NCBI GenBank assembly: GCA_964624765.1
Contig: CAZUZO010000081.1
Location: 1 to 16,593, forward strand
Source: JAGTVB01 sp964624765
GTDB lineage: Bacteria > Pseudomonadota > Gammaproteobacteria > HK1
Direction of reading: 5' to 3'
DNA length: 16,593 nt
Shown: positions 1 to 6,055 of the stretch, one piece after another
Layout of the letters: every line of letters begins with the position of its first letter
How positions within the stretch are numbered: the stretch's first letter is position 1
Made by a program: the position numbers and the translations under genes
Notes under the pieces: generated by a model
What the model saw: the letters and a program-made list of their open reading frames with translations, nothing else
What the model was told of the DNA's origin: nothing
Database searches by the model: none

Positions 1-29
1 AGCCCGCTTAAGGTGCGGTAATGAACGCG

Positions 30-125
30 AAGCGCGGGGCAAGATAGGTGAAGTACCTGTACCGGCAAGCCGGCCCGGCTACTTCACGGCGCCTTATTCG
101 CACCGGGGGGTGCTCAACGGGCCTC
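30..125 (-). other. oriT: IncP/RP4-type origin of transfer (oriT) with nic site
   Basis: Read on the minus strand, this stretch follows RP4 oriT from memory. It runs from TTGAGCACC through GGTGCGAATAAGG, then GTGAAGTAG, a spacer hairpin, TACTTCACC and TATCTTG/CCCC. The nick expected for a TraI-type relaxase falls between bases 40 and 39 on the minus strand (RP4: TATCCTG/C). The inverted repeat that TraJ would bind has arms GTGAAGTA at 48-55 and TACTTCAC at 80-87. A small CCGGC-AAG-CCGG hairpin lies between the arms. As in RP4, traJ and traI lead away from oriT, so traK would be expected left of the window. The transfer function is inferred from similarity. Confidence 0.88.
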
Positions 126-176
126 GCGCTTGGCCCAAGCGCCCCGGCTCCCGCCGGCGTAAGACAAGGGAGAACG

Positions 177-548
177 ATGACGCAACCGAGGCCACCGACC
201 CGAAAGAGCAGCACACCTATCTGGGTCTACTGCCTGCCGGAAGAGAAGGCGCGCATCGAGGCCCATGCCCGAGCGGCGGGCATGAGTGTGGCCCGCTTTC
301 TGCGCGAGGTGGGTCAGGGCTACCGGGTGAAGAGCGTGGTGGACTACCACCAGGTGCGTGAGCTCGCGCGCATCAACGGCGATCTGGGGCGCCTCGGGGG
401 TCTGCTGAAGCTCTGGCTCAGCCACGATGAGCGCACGGCGCACGTTGGGACGGCCACGCTGCGTGCGCTGCTCTCGAAGATCGAAGCCACGCAAGAGGAG
501 ATGGCGCGGATCATGATGGCCGTGGTGCGACCGCGGGCCGAGCGCTGA
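177..548 (+). CDS. traJ: TraJ-like relaxosome protein (oriT-binding)
   Basis: This 123-residue protein resembles IncP TraJ, which binds the inverted repeat next to nic and recruits the TraI relaxase. Residues 13-50 (TPIWVYCLPEEKARIEAHAR, then AGMSVARFLREVG) form a ribbon-helix-helix of the TraJ/MobC type, and the rest is predicted helical. The ATG at 177 was chosen over upstream in-frame starts because AAGGGAGA lies 3-10 bases before it and because TraJ homologues begin just before the TPI strand. The longer frame from 48 would translate the oriT. The gene lies directly after its presumed binding site and 16 bases before traI, so the two are probably cotranscribed. It appears intact, although its partner traI is truncated. 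Confidence 0.88.
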   Translation: MTQPRPPTRKSSTPIWVYCLPEEKARIEAHARAAGMSVARFLREVGQGYRVKSVVDYHQVRELARINGDLGRLGGLLKLWLSHDERTAHVGTATLRALLSKIEATQEEMARIMMAVVRPRAER

Positions 549-564
549 GCGTCCTCCCGGGCCC

Positions 565-1536
565 ATGATTGCCAAACAGGTGGCCCTGCGCGCGCTCCAA
601 AAAAGCGACTTCGCGGCGCGGGTGAGCTACTTGACCGACCCGCAGGGCCAGACCGCGCGGTTAGGATCCGTCACCCTCCGCCACTGTGAGGCCGCCACCC
701 TCGAGGCGGCGGTGGCCGAGGTGCTCGCGACGCAAGGCCTCAACACCCGCGCCCAAGGCGACAAGACCTATCACTTGCTGATCGCCTTCGCGCCGGGCGA
801 GCACCCGAGCGCCGACACCCTCCAGGCCCTCGAGGCGCGGATCTGTGAGGGACTTGGCTTTGGCGAGCATCAGCGCATCAGTGTCGTGCACCACGATACC
901 GATAACCTGCACGTGCACATCGCCCTCAACGCCCTCCATCCCACGCGCCACACCCTGCATACGCCTTATCGGGCCTATCGCACGCTGGCCGAGCTTTGCA
1001 CGGTGCTGGAACGGGACTTTGCGCTCGAGCCTGTCAACCACCAACCCCGGGGCCGTAGCGCCGAGGGGAGAGCGGCGGATCTCGAGCACCACACCGGCAT
1101 CGAGAGTCTCGTCGGCTGGATCCGGCGCACGTGTCTGGAGGCGATCCGCGCCGCCCCCACTTGGGGCGCGCTGCACCCGATCCTGCGCGAGCAGGGCCTC
1201 GAGCTCCGAGCGCACGCCAATGGCTTTATCTTCGAGGCGGCCGATGGCACGCGGGTCAAGGCGAGCACCGTGGCTCGCGATCTTTCCAAGCCGAAGCTGG
1301 AAGCCCGGCTCGGCCCCTTCGCGCCCGCGTCCGAGCCGTGCACGGAGCCCCGGCGCCCGTACCCAAAGCCGCCGCTGCGGCTGCGGGTGAACATCGTTCA
1401 GGTGTACGCCCGGTACCAGGCTGAGCGGCAGCGTCATGTCGCGACCCTTACCGGGGCATGGCAACAGGCCCGCGACCGTAAACACCGCCGCATCGAGGCG
1501 GCGAAGCGATCCAACGGCTGTTGTTGCAACACTTGA
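565..1536 (+). pseudogene. traI: Relaxase TraI, MOBP class, C-terminally truncated
   Basis: The start MIAK and nearly every block match RP4 TraI, which nicks oriT and carries the strand into the recipient. Catalytic Tyr22 lies in RVSYLTDPQG. The metal-binding histidines lie in HHDTDNLHVHIA (His109, His110, His116, His118). The relaxase fold extends to about residue 250, followed by GFIFEAADGT and KASTVARDLSKPKLEAR as in RP4. RP4 TraI has over 700 residues; this ORF has 323. Homology ends at IEAAKRSN (base 1515), and the last residues GCCCNT are translated from a hairpin. The whole C-terminal part is missing. Position 74, serine in RP4 motif II, is alanine here (YHLLIAF). The remaining domain could still nick, but normal transfer is unlikely. 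The neighbours traJ and oriT match its specificity. Confidence 0.85.
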
Positions 1537-1562
1537 CCTCGGTCAACGTTTGCAACACAGCC
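1516..1562. repeat. Large imperfect hairpin at the traI break point
   Basis: The outer arms are GGCTGTTGTTGCAAC and GTTTGCAACACAGCC, which pair with one bulge. The inner arms are TTGACC and GGTCAA with a TC loop. The structure begins exactly where traI homology ends and lies just after the stop (about 1575) of the fragment on the minus strand. It could be the end of an inserted element or a stem that ends minus-strand transcription. There is no T tract on either side. Confidence 0.65.
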
Positions 1563-1572
1563 GCCGATTCCA

Positions 1573-1784
1573 GTTACGAGGCACTTTCCCGTTGTTCTTT
1601 CGCTAGCCTTTGGGCCAGCTCCTTGAGCTCCTCCAGGCTCTTGGCAACGCATGCGCTGACAGCATTGAACGCCACCGAGTTGGCCTTCGTTGGCCGTTTC
1701 GGTTGCCTCGCGCAGGTTGTCCAGCCCCTTTTCCAACGCCCAGCTCACTAGCTTGCCTTGTTTGGCTGCGGAGTACCGCCACAC
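1573..1784 (-). pseudogene. Frameshifted fragment, possibly phasin-like C-terminus
   Basis: On the minus strand an open frame begins with GTG at 1784 and reads SAAKQGKLVSWALEKGLDNL, then REATETANE. Near 1684 the coding signal jumps to another frame, NSVAFNAVSACVAKSLEELK and ELAQRLAKEQRESAS, ending at TAA. Removing one G from GAAGGCC joins the two into a smooth amphipathic helical sequence of about 68 residues. The composition and the SLEEL pattern resemble the C-terminal half of phasins, which coat PHA granules, but this is a weak guess. A stop codon directly upstream means that the N-terminal part is missing or in another frame. Confidence 0.4.
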
Positions 1785-2098
1785 TTAACCGTGGTCGAGG
1801 GTTGAAAGTCTAGACAACGTGGGTGCATCGTGGCCGCGCAATTTCGCTGTCAAGAACGGGGATACACCCCGGGAAGCGAGCCGGGTGGCGGCAGGTATGG
1901 GGTAAGGTGCGGATGGCGATGCCGTCTAACTGGGCACGGCTTACAGCAGTATCAAATGCCCGCCGGACCCGGCCAACAACCAGAGCGTAGCTCCAACTAT
2001 GGTTGTAGGACGCTGTGCAGTTGCGCTTGCAGTAGCGGCCCCTGCCCTACTGTGTTATGTTGTTGTTTCTGTGGGGACTATGTGCGCTGGCGTGATGC

Positions 2099-2136
2099 TT
2101 ACGAATCAGTTGCTCTACCGACTGAGCTACACCGGC
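2099..2136 (-). pseudogene. 5' half of tRNA-Thr(CGT), cut in the anticodon loop
   Basis: The minus strand reads GCCGGTGTAGCTCAGTCGGT, then AGAGCAACTGATTCGTAA. This is the acceptor strand, D arm, 5' anticodon stem (ACTGA) and full anticodon loop TTCGTAA of a tRNA-Thr with anticodon CGT, nucleotides 1-38. The next bases, GCATCACGCC, cannot pair with ACTGA, and no T arm or acceptor partner follows. A TATACT box on the minus strand (2150-2155) lies 13 bases before the tRNA 5' end and could be its promoter. A cut inside the anticodon loop is where many tyrosine integrases cross over, so this may be the scar of an integration or excision. Confidence 0.75.
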
Positions 2137-2149
2137 GCCGGAGTTGTGA

Positions 2150-2155
2150 AGTATA
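2150..2155 (-). promoter_or_regulatory. Candidate -10 box for the tRNA-Thr fragment
   Basis: TATACT on the minus strand lies 13 bases upstream of the tRNA 5' end. This spacing suits a start site about 7 bases before the mature end. No good -35 box is visible at 17 bases. Confidence 0.4.
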
Positions 2156-2421
2156 GCGAACCTACAGGCTGGAAACTACGCTGGGGATCCATCCGACAGC
2201 AGGACAAGCAACCTATGGCGGTCGGGGCATCGCTGATCCTAGCAAGCGGCAATATCGCCAGGAGACCAGGTGATAGGCTCGCAAGCGCCGAGCGCTTAGT
2301 GGCGGGCTCGCCGCCAGTAAGGACTTCGAAGACGGCCAGCCGGTCTGGCCAGCGAGAGCCCCCCAGGGCCCTGATTTTACTACCCAGCGGCCATACGGTT
2401 GTTCGGGCAGTCCAGACCTGG

Positions 2422-2446
2422 AGGCGCTAAGCGCCTAACCTTTTTT
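2422..2446 (+). terminator. Rho-independent terminator
   Basis: The stem AGGCGC (2422-2427) / GCGCCT (2431-2436) has a TAA loop and is followed by AACC and six T. It faces the plus strand and ends just before the hydrolase gene. No plus-strand gene is recognisable upstream, so it may have ended a gene now lost, or it shields the hydrolase from upstream transcription. Confidence 0.7.
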
Positions 2447-2475
2447 GCTTGTTTTGGCGACCGAGCCCAGTCCTG

Positions 2476-3327
2476 ATGATGCAAACCAAAAGCTTCCCAG
2501 CCCTGACTCCTCACGGGTTCTACCGAATCCGCTACACCGAGTGGGGTAACCCCCATAATGAGCGGGTCCTGCTGTGCGTTCACGGTATGACACGCAACGC
2601 CCGCGACTTTGACTTCCTAGCGGCTAGTCTGGAACAGGATTACCGCGTCGTCTGCCCTACCCTACTGGGACGCGGCGACAGCGATTGGCTGGCGGTCAAA
2701 GAGGACTATGATTACCCGCACTACTGCGCCCACATGGCAGCACTCATCGCTCGACTGGATGTCGAGCAGGTGGATTGGGTCGGCACATCCATGGGCGGCA
2801 TGATCGGCATGCTCCTGGCCTCGATGCCCAACTCGCCCATCCGCCGCCTGGTAATGAATGACGTCGGGCCGTTCATGTCGACTGCCGCTATCAAGCGCAT
2901 CGCCGCCTACGTGGGTGCCGACCCTCGCTTCCAAACCCCTAAAGAGGCTGAGCGTTATATCCGGGACATCAATCGCACCTTCGGTCCGCTCACGGATGCC
3001 CAATGGCGGCATATCGTACGTTACTATACGCGCCGCACTGAACAAGGCGAGATCGGGCTGGCCTACGATCCGAACATCGATTGGATCTTAAAAAAAGAGC
3101 CGCTACAACCGGTCGACCTTTGGTTTATCTGGGACGCGCTGCAATGCCCAGTGCTGCTCCTACGCGGCAAAGAATCCGATGTGTTGACGGCGGAAGGTGC
3201 CCAGGAGATGCTGCGGCGCCGACCCTCTACCCGGCTGGTAGAATGGGACGATATCGGGCACGCGCCAGCGCTGATGTCAGAAGAGCAGATAGCGCCGGTT
3301 CGCCATTGGCTGCTAGCCGCCTCTTGA
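2476..3327 (+). CDS. Alpha/beta-fold hydrolase
   Basis: This 283-residue soluble protein has a complete alpha/beta hydrolase layout. The oxyanion-hole motif is CVHGMTRNARDF (His36-Gly37). The nucleophile elbow is GTSMGG with Ser105. The acid is probably Asp235 in LLLRGKESDVL, and the base His262 is in IGHAPAL. A helical lid lies between about residues 130 and 215. The substrate cannot be read from the sequence; esters or lactones are typical of the family. The ATG at 2476 (or the adjacent 2479) is preferred over the TTG at 2449, which would add FWRPSPVL without family support. No strong ribosome binding site precedes either start. The terminator just upstream suggests that the gene has its own promoter. 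It is convergent with the parA remnant and sufE. Confidence 0.85.
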   Translation: MMQTKSFPALTPHGFYRIRYTEWGNPHNERVLLCVHGMTRNARDFDFLAASLEQDYRVVCPTLLGRGDSDWLAVKEDYDYPHYCAHMAALIARLDVEQVDWVGTSMGGMIGMLLASMPNSPIRRLVMNDVGPFMSTAAIKRIAAYVGADPRFQTPKEAERYIRDINRTFGPLTDAQWRHIVRYYTRRTEQGEIGLAYDPNIDWILKKEPLQPVDLWFIWDALQCPVLLLRGKESDVLTAEGAQEMLRRRPSTRLVEWDDIGHAPALMSEEQIAPVRHWLLAAS

Positions 3328-3359
3328 GCGTTTCCTGCCCCCCGCCTGCACGATAGCGA

Positions 3360-3548
3360 TCCGCACCGCGCGGGCAGGGTGGCCGCCACTTCGGATGAGA
3401 AGCGCTCCGCCCAAAGACTGGCCGTGCCCTGGGGATCGGTATCCAACACCCGCTCTGCGCGCTGGGCAAGGGCGAGAACAACACTGCTCATTGCCAAGCT
3501 GATTGTCCCTGTGCCACCTTGCTGATGCACACAGGCGATGGAGTTCAT
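3360..3548 (-). pseudogene. parA: Decayed ParA ATPase N-terminus
   Basis: From ATG at 3548 the minus strand reads MNSIACVHQQGGTGTISLAM, then SSVVLALAQRAERVLDTDPQ and GTASLWAERF. This aligns with the start of ParA/MinD-type partition ATPases (SQKGGxGKTT, then RVLLIDLDPQGTAS-W). Both Walker A lysines are gone (QGGTGTI), two or three residues are deleted before DPQG, and similarity fades after about 60 residues. The open frame then runs antisense into the hydrolase gene, which is chance. It is probably a plasmid or integrative-element relic related to the transfer debris further left. No ParB gene is visible. Confidence 0.6.
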
Positions 3549-3573
3549 CTCTGAACTTCAGAAAGATCGCTGC

Positions 3574-4071
3574 TTAGGCAGAGCGGTAGGCGTTTGGTAC
3601 TGAATCTGAGGCGTAACGAGCGGCCAGGTGTCTTATTCGTTCCACCATCGCATACATGCCAACGTGTCGGCTGGGACTTAAGTGATCAAACAGATGCAGC
3701 CGCTCAAAGATCTCATCCGCGTCGAGCATCAGCGCTTCCTGAGCCGTTTTCCCGGAGTACAGCGCCACCAGGACTGCCACTAACCCCTTGACGATGAACG
3801 CGTCGCTATCGGCACGAAACATCAGGACGGGAACCCCCGCGCGCGACTGCACTTCGGCCACGATCCAAACATTGCTCATGCACCCCTGGACGCGGTTCGC
3901 TTCCGTCCTTTCGGCCGCCGCCAGAGGTGCTAACGTCTTGCCGAGCTCGATGATCAAGCCATACCGCGCTTCCCATTCATCCAGCAAATCAAAGCTCTCA
4001 ATAAGTCGTTCGACGGTCAGCTCTCGATGCCCCGCACCCACTGCCTGTGTTCCACGTCGTTTACTTGGCAT
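3574..4071 (-). CDS. sufE: SufE-like cysteine desulfuration protein
   Basis: This 165-residue protein is of the SufE family, which takes the persulfide sulfur from a cysteine desulfurase (SufS or IscS) and passes it to Fe-S cluster assembly. The active cysteine is Cys64 in VQGCMSNVWI, matching the family motif VxGCxSxVW. The helical N-terminus (LTVERLIESFDLLDEWEARY), the GKTLAPL loop and the C-terminal half all fit the fold. About 15 extra N-terminal residues (MPSKRRGTQAVGAGHRE) exceed the usual 140-150 length, and no later ATG is available. No suf or isc genes are adjacent. A Zur-type box lies more than 300 bases upstream, facing the other way, so zinc control is unproven. Confidence 0.9.
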   Translation of the reverse strand: MPSKRRGTQAVGAGHRELTVERLIESFDLLDEWEARYGLIIELGKTLAPLAAAERTEANRVQGCMSNVWIVAEVQSRAGVPVLMFRADSDAFIVKGLVAVLVALYSGKTAQEALMLDADEIFERLHLFDHLSPSRHVGMYAMVERIRHLAARYASDSVPNAYRSA

Positions 4072-4230
4072 GGCCGATGTAACCCTCCATCACGGACGTA
4101 AACCGCTTCTGTGTGACTTGCTACGCTATAACAGCTACCCGGCAAACGTGGAACGCGCCATTGCCTGGCCAACTTTCTTGGGGGAACCAAAGGAGACACC
4201 TACCGACTAGCTTATGCCCAGCGGTATAAA

Positions 4231-4377
4231 CTCAGAGGTTGTGAAAAAACCTGCTACACAACCCTATAGCGGCGTTGGGCGGTGCTCGCTCTCGCCTATC
4301 TATCTGATATGTCTCGTCGCTGCGCGCCGTCCGCCTGGCTCTCGGGCCGCTCGCAACGGTTTTTTCACAACTTCTCA
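4231..4377. mobile_element. MITE-like element, copy 1 (147 bp)
   Basis: The left end AGAGGTTGTGAAAAAACC is matched by the right end GGTTTTTTCACAACTTCT in inverted orientation. About 110 bp of non-coding filler lies between. The left arm and the following TGCTAC recur at 11112 and, diverged, at 12191. There is no transposase, so it is non-autonomous. It ends 29 bases before Zur operator 1. Confidence 0.7.
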
Positions 4378-4405
4378 TCGCGTTGCGCGGACTCGACGCG
4401 AATTG

Positions 4406-4420
4406 AGTTATAATATAACA
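4406..4420. promoter_or_regulatory. Zur operator 1 (DUF1826 genes)
   Basis: GTTATAATATAAC (4407-4419) is a perfect 13-bp palindrome matching the core of the gammaproteobacterial Zur box. TATAAT (4409-4414) inside it could be the -10 of the DUF1826 promoter, so bound Zur would block RNA polymerase. It lies 86 bases before the start of DUF1826-a. Confidence 0.8.
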
Positions 4421-4506
4421 TGTTTGCCGAAGACGCGGATATCTATGCATGACCTCGGCCTAAGGCGCGACAGGACTGCATTCAACCGCACAGCATAAGT
4501 AATGCC

Positions 4507-5128
4507 ATGTCAGCCGCCCACCTCCACGTGACGATTTCAATGGCATTGGCCACTGTTCTTACGCCAGGCATCAATCTCAGCCTCTGGCGCCCGCGGTCGC
4601 TCGCCAGTGTGGTCAACGAAGTTGCCGACCTGACGGCATCGACCTTTCCCAACGTGCGTTGTTTGACGTCGACAGACACCTGCGCTGCCGACATTGATGC
4701 GTTATTCCGTCAACAAGGGCTCATGTGTGCTGGCTTTCTGCGCTGGATTGACGACTTAATCCAGCTGACGGAGATCTTTTCCGGCTTGGTGGGTGCACGA
4801 CCGATCACCCTACGGCTGGAAACGACCGACCAGGATTCCTGTCCGCGTTTTCATGTCGACCGAACCTATCTGCGGCTGCTGTGCGTCTATCGGGGCCCTG
4901 GCACGGAATGGTTGGAAAACAAGCAGGTGAACCGATACGCCCTGCAACACGGCGCGCCCAACGCAGCTATCGTCCGCTACGGTGCGCCATCTCGATTTCG
5001 ACCGTTTTGGGTGGGGGTCATGAAAGGCGACCGATTCCCCGGCAATGAAGGCAACGGGTCTAGTGCATCGTTCGCCGCCGATGGCAGGCCTTGATGAAAC
5101 CTGCGTGTTATTTTGCCTGGATGCTTGA
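4507..5128 (+). CDS. DUF1826 protein, first copy, with a 1-base frameshift
   Basis: This is a DUF1826-family protein; the family has no known activity but often lies beside COG0523 zinc-chaperone genes. Key blocks are CPRFHVDR (FHVDR at 115-119), CVYRGPGTEWL (about 126-136) and VMKGDRFPGN (171-180). The uninterrupted frame stops at 5094 after 195 residues, and its last 11 residues (SSASFAADGRP) do not fit the family. Skipping one G of the run at 5056-5058 restores GLVHRSPPMAGL and DETCVLFCLDA ending at 5128, the same ending style as the second copy (HRSP, then LATMDALW). It is therefore either a fresh mutation or a sequencing error. Zur operator 1 lies just upstream, and the second copy starts within its 3' end. 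Confidence 0.78.
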
Positions 5129-5771
5129 CTTGACGTCCCCATCCGCTGCTTCGATCAGAACGGCCGCGCCGACCTCGAGTCATACCTATCAGGCAGATCG
5201 ACTAGTCGATCTGGTGGCGATTTTCGAACCCGAAGTTCAGGTTTGCTACTGGCCACGCCCGTGTAACCTGCAAATCGCGCGTTACCTGATGACGTTCGAG
5301 CCAAACCGAACAAGTGGATTCCGTCAAGTGGTGAGGTCGGGAAAACCTGTAAGCCCTCTCAGCATGCCAAACCTGCCGGGCTACGATACGCTGACTTCCG
5401 ACCTGGATTTTCTCATCGGCGTGTATAGCGAGTTACTCGGTTGCCCGGCGGTGGGGCTGCGTTTCGAGCGTCTGAATCGAGCGATGTGTCCCGGTTTCCA
5501 TGTCGACCGCCTGGGGATAAGGCTGATTTGCACCTATCACGGACCAGGCACTCAGTGGCTAGGCGACCAGAGCATCGATCGACACCAACTTCGCGACATC
5601 GACATCACAACCACCGCTATCGAGGAAGCGCCAACCTTCGCCCTGGTTTTGCTCAAAGGCACTCTATGGCAAGGTAACGGGCACCGTGGGGCGATACACC
5701 GTTCGCCGACGGTTCCGGCCGGCATCGGGCATCGCGTGCTGGCAACGATGGACGCCTTGTGGAGCTCGTGA
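5094..5771 (+). CDS. DUF1826 protein, second copy
   Basis: This 225-residue paralogue of the preceding gene is intact. FHVDR at 135-139, CTYHGPGTQWL at 146-156, LLKGTLWQGN at 186-195 and HRSP at 202-205 align with the first copy. The His/Asp of FHVDR and the Cys of C-x-Y could bind a metal, but this is inference. ATG 5094 has AGG six bases upstream. ATG 5121 (MLDLTSPSAAS) is an alternative that would overlap the restored end of copy 1 by only eight bases. Overlap or contact between the two reading frames suggests translational coupling under Zur operator 1. A 7-bp hairpin (GTGAGCG/CGCTCAC, 5768-5786) overlaps the stop codon. Confidence 0.82.
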   Translation: MKPACYFAWMLDLTSPSAASIRTAAPTSSHTYQADRLVDLVAIFEPEVQVCYWPRPCNLQIARYLMTFEPNRTSGFRQVVRSGKPVSPLSMPNLPGYDTLTSDLDFLIGVYSELLGCPAVGLRFERLNRAMCPGFHVDRLGIRLICTYHGPGTQWLGDQSIDRHQLRDIDITTTAIEEAPTFALVLLKGTLWQGNGHRGAIHRSPTVPAGIGHRVLATMDALWSS

Positions 5772-5786
5772 GCGGGTCTCGCTCAC
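5768..5786. repeat. Hairpin at the end of the DUF1826 pair
   Basis: GTGAGCG-GGTCT-CGCTCAC forms a perfect 7-bp stem overlapping the TGA at 5769-5771. No T tract follows, so a role as terminator is uncertain. Confidence 0.45.
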
Positions 5787-6055
5787 AAACAGAATGCGGG
5801 CCATGGTCATCGTTTCGCCAAAGTGGCCCTGGAAAATACCGTCGGTGCCCGATCCTTCTGCAGCCGCACCCCTTGCGGCCAGGGAGTGTGCGGAGACGGC
5901 CGCACCCAAGTCGACAAGCACGTCTTCACGGCGTCCCTTGGCCGCCGCGGGTCGGTTGCCTCAGGGGTAAAGGCCATCAAACCGCCGAAACGATCACCAA
6001 GGCCGAAATGCGCGTCAGCGTATTCAAAGAGCCGCCTCGGGGGCTACGTTGTCAT
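5787..6055 (-). pseudogene. Broken, unrecognised ORF after the second COG0523 gene
   Basis: The stop of the COG0523 gene overlaps an ATG (TGAATG), but this frame reads M-T-T and then TAG. Beyond the TAG the same frame is protein-like (PPRRLFEYADAHFGLGDRFG, then GLMAFTPEATDP). Near 5960 the coding-like signal moves to another frame: GRREDVLVDLGAAVSAHSLA, then GSGTDGIFQGHFGETMTMAR. The frame antisense to this stretch is rich in Ser and Pro, as expected opposite real coding DNA. I do not recognise the protein. It is probably the last gene of the Zur operon, inactivated by one nonsense and at least one frameshift change. Confidence 0.4.

Larger units (their letters stand above)
1785..2475. other. 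Stretch without a protein gene, apart from the tRNA fragment
   Basis: Several open frames cross this region on both strands, but none shows a recognisable domain, a ribosome binding site or protein-like composition. The supportable contents are the tRNA-Thr 5' half, its -10 box and a terminator at the right end. The rest is probably decayed mobile-element or chromosomal DNA. Confidence 0.5.
4072..4506. other. Intergenic region with MITE copy 1 and Zur operator 1
   Basis: The gap between the divergent genes sufE and DUF1826-a holds no supported protein gene. It contains a 147-bp inverted-repeat element (4231-4377) and a Zur-type operator (4406-4420). A 10-codon ORF (MFAEDADIYA) from 4420 overlaps the operator end and is probably chance. 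Confidence 0.6.

Noticed and set aside
1509..1562. Integron attC site at the traI break
   Set aside because: The left ATCCAAC fits RYYYAAC, but no GTTRRRY is found at the matching place on the right, and no cassette or integron integrase is present.
1800..2136. Group I intron splitting the tRNA-Thr anticodon loop
   Set aside because: No 3' half of the tRNA (TCAGT anticodon stem, T arm, acceptor strand) was found in the 300 bases that follow on the minus strand, and no conserved intron core was recognised.
1999..2430. 143-codon plus-strand ORF ending before the terminator
   Set aside because: It runs antisense through the tRNA fragment, has no known domain and shows irregular composition. 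The terminator alone does not support it.
4420..4452. Ten-codon leader peptide (MFAEDADIYA) after Zur operator 1
   Set aside because: Its ATG overlaps the operator, it has no ribosome binding site, and its position at the expected -10 region makes translation unlikely.
5664..5970. ORFs crossing the DUF1826 end on both strands (5664-5921 minus, 5686-5970 plus)
   Set aside because: Their parts inside the DUF1826 gene are shadows. Only the portion left of the GTPase stop is kept, as a broken ORF.
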